Assembly (NCBI RefSeq): GCF_000022085.1
Contig: NC_011894.1
Coordinates: 2,569,501-2,633,500 of the forward strand
Reading direction: 5' to 3'
DNA: 64,000 bases
DNA from: Methylobacterium nodulans ORS 2060
GTDB taxonomy: Bacteria > Pseudomonadota > Alphaproteobacteria > Rhizobiales > Beijerinckiaceae
In this document: positions 49,451-61,400 of the stretch, in pieces
Numbering within the stretch: the stretch's first letter is position 1
How the letters are laid out: each line of letters begins with the position of its first letter
Notes under the pieces: generated by a model
What the model saw: the letters and a program-made list of their open reading frames with translations, nothing else
Databases searched by the model: none
What the model was told of the DNA's origin: nothing
Translations under genes and position numbers: made by a program

Positions 49451-52400
49451 ATGGAAGTCAAGGCTGTTCGTCCGGTCCGCCCTGACGCGGCGGAGTGTTC
49501 CCGTTGCGCGCGCGAGGTCGCGTTCATCGATCCGGGGCTGGATGCGGTCGAAGTGCTGCGGGCTGGGTTGCGCCGCGAGATTGAGCCGATCCTGCTGGAG
49601 GCATCGAGCCCCGCTCCACTCCAGATAGCGCAGGCCCTGCGCGGACGCGCCGACCTCGATGCCATCCATATCTTGGCGCACGGATCTCCCGGATCGATCA
49701 ACTTCGCCGCGGGCGCCGTCACAGCCGACACGGTACGCGATCACGCGGACGAATTGGCCCTGGTCGGCCGCGCACTCGGCGAGGACGGCCAACTTCTCGT
49801 CTGGAGCTGTCACGCGGGCGCAGGCGCTGAGGGCGCGGCGCTGACGCGCGCGCTCAAGGCGGCAGGTGGCGCCCCTGTCACTGTTGCCCAATCGCTTATC
49901 GGTCACGCCGCCCTCGGCGGGACCTGGACGATCTCCTCCGACATCGCTGGCGCCGCTGCGCCGCTCACCCCCTCTGCTCAGGAAGGATATTTCGCCGTGG
50001 CCGCTACTCAGACGACTTCTAACGGGACCACGGTTGACAACCTCAACGTCCTGGACTCAAGCAATAAGAACAATCTCGGCGGTGTTGAGATCGTCAGTTG
50101 GACGGAAGCCTACAACGCGCTGTTCGGGTCCACCAACGCAACGCAGACGCTGACCATTCAGTCGGCGTTCAACAGTGGCAGTCTGCTGCTCACGTTCAAG
50201 ACCGCCGACAACAAGTACTACACGACCTATCGCGACGTGAATGGTGGCTACCATGTCGCTGAGACGAGCAGCGAACTCGGCCTCTACGGAACTTCGGCAA
50301 TCAGCACCGCCGATTTTGCAAACACGGATGCCGGCAAAGCACAATTCGTTGCCTACCTGAACAGCAGACTTTCCGCCAACCAAACCACCGAAGCCACGCT
50401 CACTGCCGTCGACATCGACGGCAGCGCCGGGAAGGACGTGATTCAGGGCATCAACAGCAACGTCGCAATCCACAACATCATCCAAGGTGGCGCTGGCGCG
50501 GACGTCCTTCAGGGCGGTCTTGGCTCCGATTTCTTCGTCTACAAGGCAGCGACCGACGCTCCGGCCTCGGCCACCAGCTGGGACCAGATCACGAATTTCT
50601 CGTCCACACAGGGCGACAAGATCGATCTGCGCGCGCTAGGACAGCTTGCCTGGAATGGAACTGCCAGCGGGGCTGCCAATTCCGTTTGGTACACCACCAG
50701 CGGAACCAGCGCCTTCGTCTACGCTGACACTAATGGCGACGGCACCGCCGATCTGAAAATCGAATTACAGAACGTCACGACACTGGCCGCTTCGGATTTC
50801 TTGCTCAATCAGACCGGGGCCATTTCGACCATCACGGGTACCGCCAAGGAGGGGCAGGTCCTGACGGCCGGGATCGTATCCGACGCGGACGGCATCTCGG
50901 GGACGGTCGGCTACCAATGGCAGAGGCTCGGCACCGACGGCCAATTCCATGATGTGGTGGGTCAGACGGGCTCCACGCTGAGCCTCGGCTACACCACGGC
51001 GGGTGACGTCTACCGGGTCAAGGCCACCTACACTGACGCACAGAGCCAACAGGGAATCGTGGTCTACAGCGCGGCGACCGCCGCGGTCCAAGACACCGAC
51101 CGGGCTGGCTCGATCGCGGCGATCAGCGGCTCCGCCACTGAGGGTCAGACCCTCACGGCGGGTGCGGTGACCGACCCGGACGGCAACCCGAGCTCGGTCA
51201 GCTACCAGTGGCAGAAGCTCGGGACGGATGGTCAGTACCATGACGTCTCGGGTGCCACCGCCTCGACGCTGGCTCTGAGCTTCAAGACCGCGGGCGACGT
51301 CTACCGGGTGGTCGCCTCCTACACCGATGGCGACAACCACACGGTCAGCGTCTTCAGCGATCCGACCTCTGCCGTTGTGGACACGGATCGGGCTGGCTCG
51401 ATCGCGGCGATCAGCGGCTCCGCCACCGAGGGTCAGACCCTCACGGCGGGTGCGGTGACCGACCCGGACGGCAACCCGAGCTCGGTCAGCTACCAGTGGC
51501 AGGTGAAGCACGCTGGCGACAGCGACTTCAGCAACGTCTCGGGTGCCACCAGCTCGTCGTTCGACCTCGGCTTCAAGACCGCGGGCGACGTCTACCGGGT
51601 GGTCGCCTCCTACACCGATGGCGACAACCACACGGTCAGCGTCTTCAGCGATCCGACCTCTGCCGTTGTGGACACGGATCGGGCTGGCTCGATCGCGGCG
51701 ATCAGCGGCTCCGCCACCGAGGGTCAGACCCTCACGGCGGGTGCGGTGACCGACCCGGACGGCAACCCGAGCTCGGTCAGCTACCAGTGGCAGGTGAAGC
51801 ACGCTGGCGACAGCGACTTCAGCAACGTCTCGGGTGCCACCAGCTCGTCGTTCGACCTCGGCTTCAAGACCGCGGGCGACGTCTACCGGGTGGTCGCCTC
51901 CTACACCGATGGCGACAACCACACGGTCAGCGTCTTCAGCGATCCGACCTCTGCCGTTGTGGACACGGATCGGGCTGGCTCGATCGCGGCGATCAGCGGC
52001 TCCGCCACCGAGGGTCAGACCCTCACGGCGGGTGCGGTGACCGACCCGGACGGCAACCCGAGCTCGGTCAGCTACCAGTGGCAGAAGCTCGGGACGGATG
52101 GTCAGTACCATGACGTCTCGGGTGCCACCGCCTCGACGCTGGCTCTGAGCTACACCACGGCGGGTGATGTCTACCGGGTGAACGCCACCTACACGGATGC
52201 CGATGGTCACACCGTGACGGTGTCGAGCGCTCCGACGGCAGCGGTGACCGACACGGATCGGGCTGGCTCGATCGCGGCGATCAGCGGCTCCGCCACCGAG
52301 GGTCAGACCCTCACGGCGGGTGCGGTGACCGACCCGGACGGCAACCCGAGCTCGGTCAGCTACCAGTGGCAGAAGCTCGGGACGGATGGTCAGTACCATG

Positions 52401-55400
52401 ACGTCTCGGGTGCCACCGCCTCGACGCTGGCTCTGAGCTTCAAGACCGCGGGCGACGTCTACCGGGTGGTCGCCTCCTACACCGATGGCGACAACCACAC
52501 GGTCAGCGTCTTCAGCGATCCGACCTCTGCCGTTGTGGACACGGATCGGGCTGGCTCGATCGCGGCGATCAGCGGCTCCGCCACCGAGGGCCAGACCCTC
52601 ACGGCGGGTGCGGTGACCGACCCGGACGGCAACCCGAGCTCGGTCAGCTACCAGTGGCAGAAGCTCGGGACGGATGGTCAGTACCATGACGTCTCGGGTG
52701 CCACCGCCTCGACGCTGGCTCTGAGCTTCAAGACCGCGGGCGACGTCTACCGGGTGGTCGCCTCCTACACCGATGGCGACAACCACACGGTCAGCGTCTT
52801 CAGCGATCCGACCTCTGCCGTTGTGGACACGGATCGGGCTGGCTCGATCGCGGCGATCAGCGGCTCCGCCACCGAGGGTCAGACCCTCACGGCGGGTGCG
52901 GTGACCGACCCGGACGGCAACCCGAGCTCGGTCAGCTACCAGTGGCAGAAGCTCGGGACGGATGGTCAGTACCATGACGTCTCGGGTGCCACCGCCTCGA
53001 CGCTGGCTCTGAGCTTCAAGACCGCGGGCGACGTCTACCGGGTGGTCGCCTCCTACACCGATGGCGACAACCACACGGTCAGCGTCTTCAGCGATCCGAC
53101 CTCTGCCGTTGTGGACACGGATCGGGCTGGCTCGATCGCGGCGATCAGCGGCTCCGCCACCGAGGGTCAGACCCTCACGGCGGGTGCGGTGACCGACCCG
53201 GACGGCAACCCGAGCTCGGTCAGCTACCAGTGGCAGGTGAAGCACGCTGGCGACAGCGACTTCAGCAACGTCTCGGGTGCCACCAGCTCGTCGTTCGACC
53301 TCGGCTTCAAGACCGCGGGCGACGTCTACCGGGTGGTCGCCTCCTACACCGATGGCGACAACCACACGGTCAGCGTCTTCAGCGATCCGACCTCTGCCGT
53401 TGTGGACACGGATCGGGCTGGCTCGATCGCGGCGATCAGCGGCTCCGCCACCGAGGGCCAGACCCTCACGGCGGGTGCGGTGACCGACCCGGACGGCAAC
53501 CCGAGCTCGGTCAGCTACCAGTGGCAGGTGAAGCACGCTGGCGACAGCGACTTCAGCAACGTCTCGGGTGCCACCAGCTCGTCGTTCGACCTCGGCTTCA
53601 AGACCGCGGGCGACGTCTACCGGGTGGTCGCCTCCTACACCGATGGCGACAACCACACGGTCAGCGTCTTCAGCGATCCGACCTCTGCCGTTGTGGACAC
53701 GGATCGGGCTGGCTCGATCGCGGCGATCAGCGGCTCCGCCACCGAGGGCCAGACCCTCACGGCGGGTGCGGTGACCGACCCGGACGGCAACCCGAGCTCG
53801 GTCAGCTACCAGTGGCAGGTGAAGCACGCTGGCGACAGCGACTTCAGCAACGTCTCGGGTGCCACCAGCTCGTCGTTCGACCTCGGCTTCAAGACCGCGG
53901 GCGACGTCTACCGGGTGGTCGCCTCCTACACCGATGGCGACAACCACACGGTCAGCGTCTTCAGCGATCCGACCTCTGCCGTTGTGGACACGGATCGGGC
54001 TGGCTCGATCGCGGCGATCAGCGGCTCCGCCACCGAGGGTCAGACCCTCACGGCGGGTGCGGTGACCGACCCGGACGGCAACCCGAGCTCGGTCAGCTAC
54101 CAGTGGCAGAAGCTCGGGACGGATGGTCAGTACCATGACGTCTCGGGTGCCACCGCCTCGACGCTGGCTCTGGGCTACACCACGGCGGGTGATGTCTACC
54201 GGGTGAACGCCACCTACACGGATGCCGATGGTCACACCGTGACGGTGTCGAGCGCTCCGACGGCAGCGGTGACCGACACGGATCGGGCTGGCTCGATCGC
54301 GGCGATCAGCGGCTCCGCCACCGAGGGCCAGACCCTCACGGCGGGTGCGGTGACCGACCCGGACGGCAACCCGAGCTCGGTCAGCTACCAGTGGCAGAAG
54401 CTCGGGACGGATGGTCAGTACCATGACGTCTCGGGTGCCACCGCCTCGACGCTGGCTCTGGGCTACACCACGGCGGGTGATGTCTACCGGGTGGTCGCCT
54501 CCTACACCGATGGCGACAACCACACGGTCAGCGTCTTCAGCGATCCGACCTCTGCCGTTGTGGACACGGATCGGGCTGGCTCGATCGCGGCGATCAGCGG
54601 CTCCGCCACCGAGGGTCAGACCCTCACGGCGGGTGCGGTGACCGACCCGGACGGCAACCCGAGCTCGGTCAGCTACCAGTGGCAGAAGCTCGGGACGGAT
54701 GGTCAGTACCATGACGTCTCGGGTGCCACCGCCTCGACGCTGGCTCTGGGCTACACCACGGCGGGTGATGTCTACCGGGTGAACGCCACCTACACGGATG
54801 CCGATGGTCACACCGTGACGGTGTCGAGCGCTCCGACGGCAGCGGTGACCGACACGGATCGGGCTGGCTCGATCGCGGCGATCAGCGGCTCCGCCACCGA
54901 GGGCCAGACCCTCACGGCGGGTGCGGTGACCGACCCGGACGGCAACCCGAGCTCGGTCAGCTACCAGTGGCAGGTGAAGCACGCTGGCGACAGCGACTTC
55001 AGCAACGTCTCGGGTGCCACCAGCTCGTCGTTCGACCTCGGCTTCAAGACCGCGGGCGACGTCTACCGGGTGGTCGCCTCCTACACCGATGGCGACAACC
55101 ACACGGTCAGCGTCTTCAGCGATCCGACCTCTGCCGTTGTGGACACGGATCGGGCTGGCTCGATCGCGGCGATCAGCGGCTCCGCCACCGAGGGTCAGAC
55201 CCTCACGGCGGGTGCGGTGACCGACCCGGACGGCAACCCGAGCTCGGTCAGCTACCAGTGGCAGGTGAAGCACGCTGGCGACAGCGACTTCAGCAACGTC
55301 TCGGGTGCCACCAGCTCGTCGTTCGACCTCGGCTTCAAGACCGCGGGCGACGTCTACCGGGTGGTCGCCTCCTACACCGATGGCGACAACCACACGGTCA

Positions 55401-58400
55401 GCGTCTTCAGCGATCCGACCTCTGCCGTTGTGGACACGGATCGGGCTGGCTCGATCGCGGCGATCAGCGGCTCCGCCACCGAGGGTCAGACCCTCACGGC
55501 GGGTGCGGTGACCGACCCGGACGGCAACCCGAGCTCGGTCAGCTACCAGTGGCAGAAGCTCGGGACGGATGGTCAGTACCATGACGTCTCGGGTGCCACC
55601 GCCTCGACGCTGGCTCTGAGCTTCAAGACCGCGGGCGACGTCTACCGGGTGGTCGCCTCCTACACCGATGGCGACAACCACACGGTCAGCGTCTTCAGCG
55701 ATCCGACCTCTGCCGTTGTGGACACGGATCGGGCTGGCTCGATCGCGGCGATCAGCGGCTCCGCCACCGAGGGTCAGACCCTCACGGCGGGTGCGGTGAC
55801 CGACCCGGACGGCAACCCGAGCTCGGTCAGCTACCAGTGGCAGAAGCTCGGGACGGATGGTCAGTACCATGACGTCTCGGGTGCCACCGCCTCGACGCTG
55901 GCTCTGGGCTACACCACGGCGGGTGATGTCTACCGGGTGAACGCCACCTACACGGATGCCGATGGTCACACCGTGACGGTGTCGAGCGCTCCGACGGCAG
56001 CGGTGACCGACACGGATCGGGCTGGCTCGATCGCGGCGATCAGCGGCTCCGCCACCGAGGGCCAGACCCTCACGGCGGGTGCGGTGACCGACCCGGACGG
56101 CAACCCGAGCTCGGTCAGCTACCAGTGGCAGAAGCTCGGGACGGATGGTCAGTACCATGACGTCTCGGGTGCCACCGCCTCGACGCTGGCTCTGGGCTAC
56201 ACCACGGCGGGTGATGTCTACCGGGTGAACGCCACCTACACGGATGCCGATGGTCACACCGTGACGGTGTCGAGCGCTCCGACGGCAGCGGTGACCGACA
56301 CGGATCGGGCTGGCTCGATCGCGGCGATCAGCGGCTCCGCCACCGAGGGTCAGACCCTCACGGCGGGTGCGGTGACCGACCCGGACGGCAACCCGAGCTC
56401 GGTCAGCTACCAGTGGCAGAAGCTCGGGACGGATGGTCAGTACCATGACGTCTCGGGTGCCACCGCCTCGACGCTGGCTCTGAGCTACACCACGGCGGGT
56501 GATGTCTACCGGGTGAACGCCACCTACACGGATGCCGATGGTCACACCGTGACGGTGTCGAGCGCTCCGACGGCAGCGGTGACCGACACGGATCGGGCTG
56601 GCTCGATCGCGGCGATCAGCGGCTCCGCCACCGAGGGCCAGACCCTCACGGCGGGTGCGGTGACCGACCCGGACGGCAACCCGAGCTCGGTCAGCTACCA
56701 GTGGCAGAAGCTCGGGACGGATGGTCAGTACCATGACGTCTCGGGTGCCACCGCCTCGACGCTGGCTCTGAGCTTCAAGACCGCGGGCGACGTCTACCGG
56801 GTGGTCGCCTCCTACACCGATGGCGACAACCACACGGTCAGCGTCTTCAGCGATCCGACCTCTGCCGTTGTGGACACGGATCGGGCTGGCTCGATCGCGG
56901 CGATCAGCGGCTCCGCCACCGAGGGTCAGACCCTCACGGCGGGTGCGGTGACCGACCCGGACGGCAACCCGAGCTCGGTCAGCTACCAGTGGCAGAAGCT
57001 CGGGACGGATGGTCAGTACCATGACGTCTCGGGTGCCACCGCCTCGACGCTGGCTCTGAGCTTCAAGACCGCGGGCGACGTCTACCGGGTGGTCGCCTCC
57101 TACACCGATGGCGACAACCACACGGTCAGCGTCTTCAGCGATCCGACCTCTGCCGTTGTGGACACGGATCGGGCTGGCTCGATCGCGGCGATCAGCGGCT
57201 CCGCCACCGAGGGTCAGACCCTCACGGCGGGTGCGGTGACCGACCCGGACGGCAACCCGAGCTCGGTCAGCTACCAGTGGCAGAAGCTCGGGACGGATGG
57301 TCAGTACCATGACGTCTCGGGTGCCACCGCCTCGACGCTGGCTCTGAGCTTCAAGACCGCGGGCGACGTCTACCGGGTGGTCGCCTCCTACACCGATGGC
57401 GACAACCACACGGTCAGCGTCTTCAGCGATCCGACCTCTGCCGTTGTGGACACGGATCGGGCTGGCTCGATCGCGGCGATCAGCGGCTCCGCCACCGAGG
57501 GTCAGACCCTCACGGCGGGTGCGGTGACCGACCCGGACGGCAACCCGAGCTCGGTCAGCTACCAGTGGCAGAAGCTCGGGACGGATGGTCAGTACCATGA
57601 CGTCTCGGGTGCCACCGCCTCGACGCTGGCTCTGGGCTACACCACGGCGGGTGATGTCTACCGGGTGAACGCCACCTACACGGATGCCGATGGTCACACC
57701 GTGACGGTGTCGAGCGCTCCGACGGCAGCGGTGACCGACACGGATCGGGCTGGCTCGATCGCGGCGATCAGCGGCTCCGCCACCGAGGGCCAGACCCTCA
57801 CGGCGGGTGCGGTGACCGACCCGGACGGCAACCCGAGCTCGGTCAGCTACCAGTGGCAGAAGCTCGGGACGGATGGTCAGTACCATGACGTCTCGGGTGC
57901 CACCGCCTCGACGCTGGCTCTGGGCTACACCACGGCGGGTGATGTCTACCGGGTGAACGCCACCTACACGGATGCCGATGGTCACACCGTGACGGTGTCG
58001 AGCGCTCCGACGGCAGCGGTGACCGACACGGATCGGGCTGGCTCGATCGCGGCGATCAGCGGCTCCGCCACCGAGGGCCAGACCCTCACGGCGGGTGCGG
58101 TGACCGACCCGGACGGCAACCCGAGCTCGGTCAGCTACCAGTGGCAGGTGAAGCACGCTGGCGACAGCGACTTCAGCAACGTCTCGGGTGCCACCAGCTC
58201 GTCGTTCGACCTCGGCTTCAAGACCGCGGGCGACGTCTACCGGGTGGTCGCCTCCTACACCGATGGCGACAACCACACGGTCAGCGTCTTCAGCGATCCG
58301 ACCTCTGCCGTTGTGGACACGGATCGGGCTGGCTCGATCGCGGCGATCAGCGGCTCCGCCACCGAGGGTCAGACCCTCACGGCGGGTGCGGTGACCGACC

Positions 58401-61400
58401 CGGACGGCAACCCGAGCTCGGTCAGCTACCAGTGGCAGAAGCTCGGGACGGATGGTCAGTACCATGACGTCTCGGGTGCCACCGCCTCGACGCTGGCTCT
58501 GGGCTACACCACGGCGGGTGATGTCTACCGGGTGAACGCCACCTACACGGATGCCGATGGTCACACCGTGACGGTGTCGAGCGCTCCGACGGCAGCGGTG
58601 ACCGACACGGATCGGGCTGGCTCGATCGCGGCGATCAGCGGCTCCGCCACCGAGGGCCAGACCCTCACGGCGGGTGCGGTGACCGACCCGGACGGCAACC
58701 CGAGCTCGGTCAGCTACCAGTGGCAGGTGAAGCACGCTGGCGACAGCGACTTCAGCAACGTCTCGGGTGCCACCAGCTCGTCGTTCGACCTCGGCTTCAA
58801 GACCGCGGGCGACGTCTACCGGGTGGTCGCCTCCTACACCGATGGCGACAACCACACGGTCAGCGTCTTCAGCGATCCGACCTCTGCCGTTGTGGACACG
58901 GATCGGGCTGGCTCGATCGCGGCGATCAGCGGCTCCGCCACCGAGGGCCAGACCCTCACGGCGGGTGCGGTGACCGACCCGGACGGCAACCCGAGCTCGG
59001 TCAGCTACCAGTGGCAGAAGCTCGGGACGGATGGTCAGTACCATGACGTCTCGGGTGCCACCGCCTCGACGCTGGCTCTGGGCTACACCACGGCGGGTGA
59101 TGTCTACCGGGTGAACGCCACCTACACGGATGCCGATGGTCACACCGTGACGGTGTCGAGCGCTCCGACGGCAGCGGTGACCGACACGGATCGGGCTGGC
59201 TCGATCGCGGCGATCAGCGGCTCCGCCACCGAGGGCCAGACCCTCACGGCGGGTGCGGTGACCGACCCGGACGGCAACCCGAGCTCGGTCAGCTACCAGT
59301 GGCAGGTGAAGCACGCTGGCGACAGCGACTTCAGCAACGTCTCGGGTGCCACCAGCTCGTCGTTCGACCTCGGCTTCAAGACCGCGGGCGACGTCTACCG
59401 GGTGGTCGCCTCCTACACCGATGGCGACAACCACACGGTCAGCGTCTTCAGCGATCCGACCTCTGCCGTTGTGGACACGGATCGGGCTGGCTCGATCGCG
59501 GCGATCAGCGGCTCCGCCACCGAGGGCCAGACCCTCACGGCGGGTGCGGTGACCGACCCGGACGGCAACCCGAGCTCAACCACGTACAAGTGGCAGTCCT
59601 CGACGAACGGCACGACCTGGACGGACGTGTCGGGCGCGACCGCCTCGGCTTACACGCTGGGCTACTCGGATAGCGGCAAGCAGTTCCGGGTGGTGGCGTC
59701 CTACACCGATGGCCAGGGTCACGCGGGTACAGCCACCAGCGCAGCCACAGCATCCGTGACCGACGTGGATCGGGCCGGCTCGATCGGCGCGGTGACCGGC
59801 ACGGCCACTGAGGGCCAGACCCTCACGGCGGGTGCGGTGACCGACCCGGACGGCAACCCGAGCTCAACCACGTACAAGTGGCAGTCCTCGACGAACGGCA
59901 CGACCTGGACGGACGTGTCGGGCGCGACCGCCTCGGCTTACACGCTGGGCTACTCGGATAGCGGCAAGCAGTTCCGGGTGGTGGCGTCCTACACCGATGG
60001 CCAGGGTCACGCGGGTACAGCCACCAGCGCGGCCACGGCATCCGTGACCGACGTCGATCGGGCCGGCTCGGTGTCGATTTCAGCCAGCGCAACCGGACAG
60101 GGGAAGACATCGAGTCTCACTGCAAGTCTTTCGGATGCCGACGGTGTTCCTAGCTCCGGTGTTACGTGGATTTGGGAGAGATCAACAGATGGTGTGAACT
60201 GGCAACCGGGCAAAGGCACATCCACAGGAACCGGATCAACTTCTACTTATTCGCCTGCGGGCGGGCAGAACCCGGAGACTGGGGGGATTTACTTCTTTAG
60301 AGCAACAGCCAGCTACACGGACCTCCAGAATCATACGGCTAGCCTTACCGCACAGACAGCGACGAAAATTGCGCCGGCGGGCACTGCTGGCGAGCCTATC
60401 AATCTCGCGCTTGGAGATCCTACAGGTAAGCACGCCGAGGTCACAGTAACCGTCACGGATCTCCCGTCCGACTGGACCCTGAGCAACGGCATGAAGAATG
60501 CCGACGGCTCGTGGACCGTGACGACGACCGATCTCGCATCCCTGAGCGTCACCACGCCGGCAACCTACACCGGCGCGGCCGTCCTGAACGTGACCATGGC
60601 CTGGACCAACGCCGACGGGACCATGGGCACGACGACCATCGCAGATAACGTCGAGGCTTACGCCAAGGGCTCGCCGATCTTCGCCTGGTCTGGACACGAC
60701 ACGCTCACCGGCAGCACCGCCGCGGACCTGTTCGTGTTCGGCAACCCCATCGGAGAGGACAAGATCTACAGCTTCGACGTCGCGGCCGATAAGATCGACC
60801 TGATCGGCTACAGCGGATTCACGAGCTTCACGGACGTCCAAGCCCACCTGGCTGACGACAGTGCCGGGAACGCCGTGATCACGCTCGCCGACGGCCAGAC
60901 GATCACACTCGATCACGTCCACGCCTCTGACCTGAGCGCGGCGAACTTCGTGTTCGACCAGCCTCCGGCGGTGACCAACAGCGGGACCATGTCCCTCAGC
61001 GACGGTGCGATGCTGCCGCTCAGCGGGTCGGTGACCAACACCGGCACCATCGAGCTCAACTCGACCGGCGGCGGCACCCTGCTGCAGGTCATCGATCAAG
61101 GCATCACCCTCACCGGCGGCGGCACGGTCAAGATGTCGGACGACGATGGCAACGCCATCGCCGGCACCAAGAGCACGGTCACGCTCACGAACGTGGACAA
61201 CACGATCTCGGGCGCCGGCCAGCTCGGCGGTGGTTCGCTCACGCTGACCAACGAGGCCTCCGGCAAGATCGTCGCTGACGGCAGCCACGCCCTCGTGATC
61301 GACACTGGCACGACCGTGGTCGAGAACGCCGGTACCCTCGCGGCGACCGGCAGCGGCGGCCTCGTGGTCAAGAGCGCGCTCGACAATACCGGAACGGTGT

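Noticed and set aside
50765..59434. A 2889-codon open frame antisense to the repeat array
   Set aside because: It mirrors the 288/291-base periodicity of the coding strand; once one unit lacks antisense stops, all do. Its product is Arg/Gly/Val-rich and has no features of a folded protein.
51101..59482. CRISPR array or satellite DNA
   Set aside because: The repeat period is 288/291 bases, the reading frame is open throughout and variation respects codons; there are no short repeats with unique spacers.
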